Shown here piece after piece: positions 1 to 7,500 of a stretch of 45,022 nt of DNA; positions within the stretch are counted from its first letter, which is position 1, and each line of letters opens with the position of its first letter. The stretch covers positions 1 through 45,022 of the forward strand of contig JBBSLP010000051.1 of assembly GCA_038255145.1 (NCBI GenBank), given 5' to 3'. The DNA comes from WHTX01 sp038255145. GTDB lineage: Bacteria > Actinomycetota > Acidimicrobiia > Acidimicrobiales > CAIXPF01. The notes below the pieces were generated by a model. That model was given only the letters and a program-made list of their open reading frames with translations, was not told where the DNA came from and made no database searches. Both the position numbers and the translations under genes were made by a program.

Positions 1-246
1 CAGCGCATCCCGACCGTCACCGGCCACCACCGGGGCGGTGATCTGCTCCCTGAGGTCGTCGTCGAGGTACGGCCCCAGCGCATCGGTGATGGCGGCCAGC
101 ACGGCGTCGGGATCGAAGGAGGCGGTATCGAAGGAGGCGGTGTGCTGAAGGGCTTGGCCGCCCTCGTCGTCGCCATGGTGGTGGCCATGGCCAAGTGGTA
201 CCTCAGCTACTGAGGGGTGCTGGTCCTCCTGCCCGACAGTAGACAC
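1..246 (-). CDS. Partial unknown protein (N-terminal part only)
   Basis: An open minus-strand frame with strong G/C third positions runs off the left edge, so only about 82 N-terminal residues are visible. I recognise no family. The N-terminus carries a short His-rich acidic stretch (GHGHHHGDDEGG, around residues 18-29). It is followed by a tandem five-residue duplication (TASFD twice, from a 15-bp repeat at 112-141) and an alpha-helical-looking segment (DPDAVLAAITDALGPYLDDD). The GTG at 246 is chosen because it lies 7 nt after a TATGGT hexamer, suggesting a leaderless start. An in-frame ATG at 258 overlaps that hexamer and is less likely. The gene is divergent from the toxin-antitoxin pair at 265. 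The His-rich stretch could bind metal, but nothing more can be said. Confidence 0.6.
   Translation of the reverse strand, partial: MSTVGQEDQHPSVAEVPLGHGHHHGDDEGGQALQHTASFDTASFDPDAVLAAITDALGPYLDDDLREQITAPVVAGDGRDAL
112..141. repeat. 15-bp tandem duplication (2 copies)
   Basis: ATCGAAGGAGGCGGT occurs twice head to tail (112-126 and 127-141). It lies in frame inside the partial minus-strand gene and duplicates TASFD. Confidence 0.9.
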
Positions 247-252
247 TAGGGC

Positions 253-259
253 TACCATA
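253..259. promoter_or_regulatory. Overlapping divergent -10 elements
   Basis: The near-palindrome CTACCATAG contains TACCAT on the plus strand (253-258) and TATGGT on the minus strand (259-254). Each fits the actinobacterial -10 pattern TANNNT. The plus element is 6 nt from the antitoxin GTG (265); the minus element is 7 nt from the GTG at 246. Both genes would be leaderless. No convincing -35 is visible on either side. Confidence 0.5.
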
Positions 260-264
260 GGGCT

Positions 265-558
265 GTGGCTCGAACCCAGACCATGGTGCAGCTCACCGAC
301 GACCTGTTGACCGCGCTTGATCGCGAGGCCCAGCGTTCGGGCCAATCGCGATCGGCCTTGATACGTACCGCCATCGCCTCCTTCCTCTCTCAACAAGGCC
401 GGGACGAACAAGAGCGGCGACACGTCGAGGGGTACCGACTCCACCCGCCCTCGGTGCCGGATGTCTGGGGTGACCCCGAGGGCCAAGCGGACACCCAAGG
501 CCACGACCTCGCGCTGCGGCTCGACGCCGAGGAACGGGCTGCGGGTCTGTCGTGGTAG
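265..558 (+). CDS. Ribbon-helix-helix antitoxin (CopG/MazE-like)
   Basis: A 97-residue protein. Residues 7-45 form a ribbon-helix-helix fold: a beta strand (TMVQLTDDLLTALD), then two helices with the pattern RSGQSRSALIRTAIASFLSQ. The acidic, less ordered C-terminal half is the usual toxin-wrapping region. The toxin gene starts 7 bp inside this frame, the typical antitoxin-first, translationally coupled order. The GTG start lies 6 nt after a TACCAT -10-like hexamer with no Shine-Dalgarno, so the mRNA is probably leaderless. The pair should repress its own promoter through the RHH domain (inference). It is paralogous in layout to the pair at 30698-31308. Confidence 0.85.
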   Translation: MARTQTMVQLTDDLLTALDREAQRSGQSRSALIRTAIASFLSQQGRDEQERRHVEGYRLHPPSVPDVWGDPEGQADTQGHDLALRLDAEERAAGLSW

Positions 559-866
559 CGCGCGGAGAGATCTGGTGGCACGAAGCTCCGGACGAGGAAC
601 GCCGTCCCTACCTCGTTCTCAGCCGGGACCCGGTGATCTCTTTGTTGAACCAGGTGATCGCCATCCCGGCCACCCGGACCATCCGAGGCATCCCCACCGA
701 GGTACGCCTCGACGCCGCCGACGGCATGCCTGCGGAGTGCGTCCTCACTCTCGACAACATCCGGGTCGTACGCAAGAGCATGCTCACCAGCCGAATCACA
801 ACCCTGGGCGAGATGCGGCTACGAGCCGTGTGCGATGCACTTGCCTTCGCCACCGCCTGCGGCTGA
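552..866 (+). CDS. MazF/PemK-family endoribonuclease toxin
   Basis: A 104-residue protein with the MazF/PemK beta-barrel landmarks: N-terminal RGEIWW, then RRPYLVLSRDPV with the conserved Arg, then a Thr-containing strand (PATRTIRGIPTEV), and finally CVLTLDNIRVV. Family members cleave mRNA at short motifs and are neutralised by the cognate antitoxin. The GTG start at 552 overlaps the end of the antitoxin gene by 7 bp. The length is typical. About a third of the residues match the second toxin in this window, including RG-TEV/RG-SEV and DGMP/EGMP, so the two are paralogues. Cleavage specificity cannot be read from the sequence. Confidence 0.88.
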   Translation: MVARGEIWWHEAPDEERRPYLVLSRDPVISLLNQVIAIPATRTIRGIPTEVRLDAADGMPAECVLTLDNIRVVRKSMLTSRITTLGEMRLRAVCDALAFATACG

Positions 867-891
867 CCGAGATCAGCCGCTCGGTGACCGG

Positions 892-1293
892 TCAGTCGAT
901 GACGGCGGTGGCTTCGATCTCGATGAGCCACTCGGGGGCGGCCAGGGCGCTGACGCCGACGAGGGTGCTGGCCGGGGGGTTGTCGGCCGACAGGTAGCGG
1001 CCCCGCACCGAGGCGATGGTGGCCCGGAGCTCGGGCCGGTAGTCGACGACGAACGTGGTGATCTTGGTGACGTCGGCGAAGGTGGCCCCGACGGCCTCGA
1101 GGGCGATCTGCAGGTTGCGCATGACCTGCTCGGTCTGCGCGGCCAGGTCACCAACGCCCACGACGTTGCCGTTGGCATCCACGGCGACCTGCCCGGAGAT
1201 GAAGACCACCTCGCCACGAGCCGCCACCACGTGGGTGTAGGCCGGGTTGTTGTGCAGGCCTTCGGGCTTCAGGTGTCGGACCGACCGGCTCAC
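892..1293 (-). CDS. RidA family (YjgF/YER057c/UK114) protein
   Basis: A 133-residue protein of full family length. It shows the order FISGQVAVDANGNVVGVGD, then AQTEQVMRNLQIALEAVGA, then the C-terminal strand IEIEATAVI. RidA proteins hydrolyse reactive enamine/imine intermediates such as 2-aminoacrylate. In E. coli RidA the catalytic Arg sits in the motif PARS. Here the matching position reads PAST, so the Arg appears replaced by Ser and the protein may belong to a Rid subfamily without deaminase activity. The GTG start has a strong GAGGAGG ribosome-binding site 5 nt upstream. A TACGCT hexamer at 1323-1328 (minus) could be the -10. It is convergent with the toxin gene and appears to be a single-gene unit. 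Confidence 0.9.
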   Translation of the reverse strand: MSRSVRHLKPEGLHNNPAYTHVVAARGEVVFISGQVAVDANGNVVGVGDLAAQTEQVMRNLQIALEAVGATFADVTKITTFVVDYRPELRATIASVRGRYLSADNPPASTLVGVSALAAPEWLIEIEATAVID

Positions 1294-1414
1294 AGGGCCT
1301 CCTCGACTCGGTGTCGGGCGGGAGCGTAGCGGCCGCTGCCCTCCCCCGGTTCGGTCGACCCGGCCCCCACGACATCCTCAGCGCCGACGGCTCGTCCCGT
1401 GTCCGGTGGCCGGA

Positions 1415-2611
1415 TCACGCCGCCTCCTCGCTCGGGCCGCCGCCGGGCGCGTCGGCGCGCCAGGAGACGATGGTGAACACGCTGCCGTCGGGTCGGTGGA
1501 CCTGTGGTCGTCGGCCGTTGAACTCGATGGTCCATCTCTCCTCGTGGAGGAAGGTGTGGTGCATTCGACACAAGAGGGCGCCGTTGTCGATCTTGGTCTC
1601 GCCGCCGTGTTCCCAGGGTCGGCAGTGGTGGATGTCGCAATGGCCCGGTGGTCGATCGCAACCGGGGAAGATGCACCCTTGGTCGCGGATGGTGACGGCC
1701 CGCCGGATGCCGCGGGGCCATCGTGGGGTGTCGCGCCCGACGTCGAGGTCTTCGCCGTCGGCGTTGAGCACGACCCGGAACATGGTGGCGTCGCAGGTGG
1801 CCATGGGCGCCTCGCCGGCTGCGTCGTGGTGGACGGTCACGGCGACGCGGTACCGGTCGGGTGCTGAGCGCTCGGACGGTTCGCGTCGCATGGATCGGGC
1901 CACGAGGTTGACGAGGGCCATGGCCCGCAGGGCGGAGGCGGGTTTGCCGGCCAGCGCGGGGTCGCCGTCGCGGGCGGCGCGGAGGAGCCGGTCGAACCCG
2001 GCCTGGATGCCGGCGGCGAGGGTGGCGTTGTCGTCGGGGGCGAAGGTCCCCTGCAGCTCGCCGCGATCATCGGCCGCGGTGGAATGGACGAGCTCGGACT
2101 GGAGCTCAGGAGCTGATCCGCGCAGTTCAGAGGCATCGTCGGCCTGTTCGATCCACCGGCGGGTGGCGATGGCGTAGGCCGGCGCGTCGAGCTCGAGCGC
2201 CTGGCCAACCAGCGCCACCTCCGCCTCGACGGCCAGCTCCGGGTGCTTGGCCACGCACGCCGAGGCCGACCGCACGTGCTCGGCGGAGAGCGTCCCCGCC
2301 CGGGCGGGTGCGGCCAGCGACGGCAGCAGGCGCAGTGCCCGCCCGTCTCGGGCCCGGCCCCGATGCACTCGAGGGGCGCTGCCCGTGCGAGCGGCCAGCC
2401 ACTGGGCCGTCGACGTCGCCCCGCCCGCAGCCCATTCGTCGCTGCGGTTTACCACGTCGCTGGTGAGCGCGGCGAAGGCGGACGCCGCGTTCACCAGCCG
2501 GGCGGCGTCCAAGGCCAGTTGGCGCACGCCGAGGCGGAGGATCTCCTCCTCGTCGACCGCGGCCGACGCCATGATCCACGCCTCGATGTCGAGGTCCTCG
2601 CCTGCCGCCAT
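1415..2611 (-). CDS. DUF222 / HNH endonuclease (13E12-repeat-like)
   Basis: A 398-residue protein. The N-terminal 280 or so residues are helix-rich and match the DUF222 region of actinobacterial 13E12-repeat proteins. The C-terminal part is an HNH nuclease: CIFPGCDRPPGHCDIHHC, then WEHGGETKIDNGALLCRMHH, with paired Cys residues and the HH...N...H residues intact. Such genes are abundant and often mobile-like in actinomycetes; their function is not settled. The ATG lies 6 nt after TACATT with no Shine-Dalgarno, so translation is probably leaderless. A LexA-type SOS box lies about 20 bp upstream of that hexamer, implying DNA-damage control, as known for 13E12 genes of Mycobacterium tuberculosis. 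No terminal repeats or attachment sites were seen. Confidence 0.9.
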   Translation of the reverse strand: MAAGEDLDIEAWIMASAAVDEEEILRLGVRQLALDAARLVNAASAFAALTSDVVNRSDEWAAGGATSTAQWLAARTGSAPRVHRGRARDGRALRLLPSLAAPARAGTLSAEHVRSASACVAKHPELAVEAEVALVGQALELDAPAYAIATRRWIEQADDASELRGSAPELQSELVHSTAADDRGELQGTFAPDDNATLAAGIQAGFDRLLRAARDGDPALAGKPASALRAMALVNLVARSMRREPSERSAPDRYRVAVTVHHDAAGEAPMATCDATMFRVVLNADGEDLDVGRDTPRWPRGIRRAVTIRDQGCIFPGCDRPPGHCDIHHCRPWEHGGETKIDNGALLCRMHHTFLHEERWTIEFNGRRPQVHRPDGSVFTIVSWRADAPGGGPSEEAA

Positions 2612-2617
2612 GGGAAC

Positions 2618-2623
2618 AATGTA
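2618..2623 (-). promoter_or_regulatory. -10 element TACATT of the DUF222/HNH gene
   Basis: TACATT on the minus strand is followed by six nucleotides (GTTCCC) and then the ATG at 2611. This is the spacing of a leaderless transcript. Any -35 would fall within the SOS box region. Confidence 0.5.
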
Positions 2624-2642
2624 GCAGGGTTATGAGGTACTA

Positions 2643-2658
2643 GCGAACAGATGTTCGA
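2643..2658. promoter_or_regulatory. LexA-type SOS box
   Basis: GCGAACAGATGTTCGA contains the perfect inverted repeat CGAACA-GA-TGTTCG. It fits the Gram-positive/mycobacterial SOS box TCGAAC-N4-GTTCGA at 11 of 12 fixed positions. It lies just upstream of the -10 of the DUF222/HNH gene, where LexA would block the -35 region. It is also in the spacer after the Hsp70 stop codon. Confidence 0.75.
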
Positions 2659-2710
2659 CATCTCTCCATGAGGAAATGACCACTGCCAGTAGCACTCCTC
2701 AGATTGAGCA

Positions 2711-4594
2711 TCAGCTGCCCAGCACCGCCACGAGCACGATGGCCAGAGCGGCCAACGCCACGACCAGGGCCACGACCCCGAGGAACACACCGACGGGCAC
2801 GGTTCGGGGCGCAGCTCCGACGGGAGGGGCCACCAGCGCGGGGCGTGGCGGCAGTGGACGGGCACCCAGGCGAGGGTCCACGGGCACCGACCGCATCCCG
2901 TTGCTCACCCCGGCGACGACGGGCCCGCCCTGCAGGCGAGGCGACAGGGGCTCGTCGTCGACCGTCGCAGGCACGATCCGAAGGGGTGCCTGGGCCGGCC
3001 GGATACCGCGCTCGCGCTCAGCCCCCGGCAGCTCGGGCTGGAGAGACCTGGTGGCGGCAGGCCCGTCCTCAGGCGGAGCCGTCAGGTGGGACGGCGCCGG
3101 CGCCACTGGCACCGCCGGCGGCGCCACGGCCGACAACGGCGACGGCGACGGCGGCGAGGACACGGACTCCAACGTCACCGGCACCGGCGTCACGGACTCC
3201 GACCTCACAGGCACCGGCGGGGGTGCCGGCGTCGGTGCTGCCACCGGTGCCGGCTCGATCGAGGGCACCTCGGCCCGGGCGGCTACAGCCGGGGGGCGCG
3301 TCGACGGCGCGTCGGCTGGCTCGGGAGGAGCGGCGACGACGGGCGTCGTGGGGGCCACGGCAAGGCGGCGAGGTGAGCGCAGGCCGGGGCCCGCCCCCCG
3401 CATGTCGGCCGCGGCGGGCTCCACCGTTGCTCCCCACCGCCCCGGGGCCTCGCTGGCTCGAGGGGCCCCGGGCCGGTCCAGCCGTCGCCCGCCGCCCGTG
3501 CCGGCAGATCCGGCGGTGCCGGCCGCCACCTGGGCCCGCCCCCACGTGGCCGCACCCATGGCCACGGCGTGCTTGGAGTGGGCGTCGATGGCCACCGGTC
3601 GTTCCAGGGCTTCGGAGATGGAGTGGGCGATGCAGGGGATGCGAGACGAGCCCCCCACCAGCAGCACGGCCCGCAGCGTCTTCGGGGCCACCCGGGCGTT
3701 GCTCAGCGTCAGCTGCAGGGCCTCGATCGTGCGCTCGACGGCGGGCTCGATGAGCTGCTCGAACTCGGTGCGGGTGATGCGCACCTCGGTGTCCACACCC
3801 CCGAGCACGACGGGCAGCACGGTCGACGTGGCCGTGGACAGGTCCATCTTGGCCCCCACGCAGGCCTGGAACAGGGTTGCCCCCTGCCGGGCGATGACGG
3901 CGTCGCCGGCACCCGCTCCCGGGTCGAGACCGACCAGGCGCAGCACGTGGTCGAACAGCAGGTGATCGAAGTCGGTGCCCCCCAACCGGTCGATGCCCAG
4001 GGGCTCCCCCATCAGCCGGTACCGGGTCCCCCGGTTCTCCAGGATCGCCGCGTCGAAGGTCCCCCCGCCCAGGTCGTAGACGCAGATGAGGTCACCGGGT
4101 TCGAGTCGGGCCTTGGTGGCGTAGTCGATGGCGGCGGCCTCGGGCTCGGCCAGCACGGCCACGGGGGTGGTGATGCCGGCGAGCTGGACGACCTCGTGGA
4201 GGCGGCTGATGCGCCAGTCCCGCCATGTCGCCGGATGGGTCACGACCACGTGGTCGGGGGCCGCCCCCTCGAGCTCGACCACCCGGGCCACGATGTGGCG
4301 CAACAGGGCCCCGCTCAGGTCTTCGGCCGAGTACGGCCGACCCCCGATGATGAAGGGGTTCGAGTCCCCGAGGCGGCGCTTGAACTCGCTCACGAAGCGG
4401 GAGAGGTCGCTCCACGCCCGCCGGCTGGCCGCCTCGCCGACGATGAGCTCGCCCGAGGGTTCCACGAACACGGTCGAGGGCACCACGTTGGTGGTGTGAC
4501 CGAGGGCGACCGGTGTCGCCCCCCGCTCTCCGGCCCGGCTCACCGCTGCGGCCGAGAAGGTGGTGCCCAGGTCGACCCCGAGGACGTAGCTCAT
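2711..4594 (-). CDS. Hsp70-like ATPase with C-terminal membrane anchor
   Basis: A 627-residue protein. Residues 1 to about 355 are an actin-fold Hsp70 ATPase: phosphate-1 loop DLGTTFSA, phosphate-2 loop DLGGGTFD, adenosine loop LLVGGSSRIP. The usual peptide-binding domain and lid are absent. In their place is a long Pro/Ala-rich linker (about 370-595), then one hydrophobic segment ending the protein (VGVFLGVVALVVALAALAIV). The ATPase would thus be cytosolic and tethered to the membrane. The start at 4594 gives a 4-bp ATGA overlap with the PKD gene; a longer frame exists upstream but runs antisense-like through that gene. It is last in the MoxR-DUF58-transglutaminase-PKD operon, so it may power assembly or export of the giant exported protein (inference). 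Confidence 0.88.
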   Translation of the reverse strand: MSYVLGVDLGTTFSAAAVSRAGERGATPVALGHTTNVVPSTVFVEPSGELIVGEAASRRAWSDLSRFVSEFKRRLGDSNPFIIGGRPYSAEDLSGALLRHIVARVVELEGAAPDHVVVTHPATWRDWRISRLHEVVQLAGITTPVAVLAEPEAAAIDYATKARLEPGDLICVYDLGGGTFDAAILENRGTRYRLMGEPLGIDRLGGTDFDHLLFDHVLRLVGLDPGAGAGDAVIARQGATLFQACVGAKMDLSTATSTVLPVVLGGVDTEVRITRTEFEQLIEPAVERTIEALQLTLSNARVAPKTLRAVLLVGGSSRIPCIAHSISEALERPVAIDAHSKHAVAMGAATWGRAQVAAGTAGSAGTGGGRRLDRPGAPRASEAPGRWGATVEPAAADMRGAGPGLRSPRRLAVAPTTPVVAAPPEPADAPSTRPPAVAARAEVPSIEPAPVAAPTPAPPPVPVRSESVTPVPVTLESVSSPPSPSPLSAVAPPAVPVAPAPSHLTAPPEDGPAATRSLQPELPGAERERGIRPAQAPLRIVPATVDDEPLSPRLQGGPVVAGVSNGMRSVPVDPRLGARPLPPRPALVAPPVGAAPRTVPVGVFLGVVALVVALAALAIVLVAVLGS

Positions 4595-7500
4595 GGGTGC
4601 TCCCCCGCCTCGTAGGTCCGGCGCCAGATCTCGTAGTCGGACAGGGACACGGATCCGTCGCCGTTGAAGTCGGACCTGCTGGCATTGGTGCCCGCGTCGA
4701 AGTCCGACCTCCAGATGTCGTTGTCGGCCGTGGTCACATGGCCGTTGCAGTCGGCGTCCCCCACCGACTTCAGCGAACACGCGGCCACCACGGTGACGGT
4801 GTGCTGGCGGACGGTGCAGACCAGGCGGCACCCGGTCAGGGTCACGACGTGGTCACCGGGTGCGGTGAACGTGAACGTCGCGTTGGTCGCCCCGCTCGTG
4901 CTGCCGTCCGGGAACCGCCATTCGACCGAACAGGCGCAGGCGCCCGGGTTGGCGATGGGGAAGGAGGCGTTCCCGGTGAACTGCACGACCTGGCCCACCT
5001 CGGGCTGGTCGGGCGACCAGGTGAACTCGACCTCGGGTGGGGGCTCGGGCGCCAGGGCCACGGTGATGGTCTTGTTGTAGTCACGGCAGTCGCCCGCCCC
5101 CACGGTGGGGTTGATCCGGTTCCAGCACACCGTGAGGCGCACCGCGTAGTCGCCCGCCGCAGGGTAGGTGAACGTTGCGTCGGGACCGTTCTGCGTGGTG
5201 CTGTCGTGGAAGTGGAACGTCTGGCTCACCGGCGCCGGATCGACAACGGCGGTGAAGGTCACCGGCTGGCCGGCGGTGGGGTTGGCCGACCAGGAGAAGT
5301 CGGCGGTGTTGTCGTCCGGTCCCGTCCCCCCGGGCGGCTGGTCACTCACCTCGACCTGTTGTGACGCCTCACTGCACTCGCTGGCCCAACAGGCCCGCAG
5401 CGTCACCGTCTTGGTCCCTGGCGTGGTGAACGTGAAGGAAGGGTTCTGCAGCGTCGAGGTCCCTCCGCTGTCGAACGTCCACGTCCAGTTGGTCGGCGTG
5501 GCCGTCGACTTGTCGTAGAAGTTCATGGGGCTGCCCAGCTGACCGGGGACCGGGCTGTACCCGAACGCGGCCTTGGGGGGACCGGACTGGATCATCTGGA
5601 CCGTCTTCGTCGTGCTCGCGCAGGTGCCGTCCGACGAGCGGCACACCTCGAGGGAGAAGGTGTAGGGGCGGAAGTCGAGCATGTAGTAGGCCTCGTTCTG
5701 CTTGACGCCGAACTGGCCGCCAGGCACCGTGCTCCACTTCCACGAATCGGCCCCACCCGTTGACCGGTCCACCAGGTCGAGCAGCTGCAGGTGCACGGCG
5801 GGATCGGGGTTGAAGGCGAAGTCGGCCACGAGCTGCGAGACGGGCGACGCCGGAGGTGGCTCGTCCACGCGCACCGTGCCGGTGGCGTCGTCGGAACCGT
5901 TGGCGTTGCTGGCCGTCAACCTGACCGACCTGCTCCCTGCGCTGGTGAAGGTGTGCGCGACGGTGCCCCCGTTGTAGTTGGTGCCGTCGATGACCCACTG
6001 CAGGTCGGTGGGGCTACCCGACGACGTGCTCGTGAAGGTGGCCACCTTGCCGACCTCGACGGTGGTGGGCCCGGTGTAGCTGGCCACCGGCCGGTCGGCG
6101 ACGGCAGTGACCACCACGGTGCGGCTCGTGCGCTCCTCGGCATCGGCTCGGCGCACCACGAGCTCGACGGTGTAGGTGGCCGGGGTGGCGAAGGCGTGGC
6201 TGGGGTGGGCCACCTGGGCCGTGGCGCCGTCCCCGAAGTCCCAGGCGAAGCTGGTGGGGCCACCCGGTGAGGTGTTGGTGAACGTCACCGACTGGCCGGC
6301 CTTGGGGTTCGGGGGCGAGAAGCTGAAGGCGGCCCCCAGCGCCTCCACCTCGGGTTCGACGACGACGTTCCTGGTCGTTTCCCCGGTACCGAGCTCGTTG
6401 CGGGCCGTCAGCCGCACGGTGTAGGTGGCACTGGTGGCGTAGCGGTGCGTGCGGCTGGCTCCCGGGTCCATGCGCTCGGGTCCGGTGCCATCGCCCCAGT
6501 CCACGGTGACCTCGGTGGGCTGGCCGAACGAGGTGTCGGTGACGGTCACCGCGGCGTTGGGGGTGACCCGACTGGCGGACAGGAACATCTGCGCCGTGGG
6601 CTTCACGGGACCGTCGGTGACCTCGACCACCTGGGGTTGGGACACGCTGGTAGCCCCGCCGGGATCGGTGACGGTGAGGCGCACCACGTAGCGCCCGGCC
6701 ACGGTCCAGCGCTTGCGGGGGTTCTGATCCGAGCTGGTGCCGTCGCCGAAGTTCCACGACCACGTGCTGGGACCACCCTCGGAACGGTCGGTGAAGCGGG
6801 CTTCGTCACCGACGCGGATCGAGGTCTTGTCCACGGCGAACGCCGCCCGCAGCGGCACCGCCTGATCAGGGCCGAGCACCGAGACCAGCAAGGTGGTGGT
6901 GTCGGTGAGGCCGCGGCTGTCGGTGACCTGCAGGGTGACGGCACAGTCACCGGCGCTGGTGAAGCTCACCACCGGGCTGACCTGTTCCGATGGAGGGAGG
7001 GCGCAGCCGAACTGCCAGCTACGACGATCGATGGAGCCTTCGGCCACCGCGGACAGGTCCTGGAAGCGGACCGGGGTGCCCACGCGCACCACCCCGGGCT
7101 CCCAGCGGAAGCGGGCCTCGGGGGGCACATCGGTGCCTTCGGGAGCCACGGTGAGCGCCCTGGTGGCCGACAGGGTGCCGCCATCAGCCCCCTGGGCCTG
7201 CAGACCGACAGTGAACAGGCCCGCCGTCGTGGGTGACCACGACCAACTTGCCCCCTCGCCCGCGGGCACACCGTTCACCGTCCACCGCCACACGCCCACA
7301 CCACCCTGGGCGGTGAAGCGCACCTGGTCCCCGACGCGGGGGAAGGAGGGCTCGACGTTGAAGGGCAGCTCACTGGCCTGGGGAACCGAGCCCGGGCCGG
7401 CCTCGGCTTCCACCGGCTCGGCCTCGTCGTCGGCGGCCTGGGGGTCGGCGGGATCGGCCGGGCCCGGCGCCGGCGTCGGCGGCTGGACCAGGCGCTCGTC

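Noticed and set aside
1..213. Plus-strand frame ending ...MVVAMAKWYLSY with a TGA at 213, looking like a small membrane protein end.
   Set aside because: The minus-strand frame over the same bases has far better G/C third positions and a promoter-start arrangement; the plus frame is probably its shadow.
1415..2611. DUF222/HNH gene as part of a homing or mobile element.
   Set aside because: No flanking direct repeats, inverted repeats or transposase-like genes are visible.
4595..4831. 79-residue upstream extension of the Hsp70 reading frame.
   Set aside because: It overlaps the end of the PKD/dockerin gene and has an Arg-rich, shadow-type composition. The start at 4594 gives the ATGA overlap and a standard Hsp70 N-terminus.
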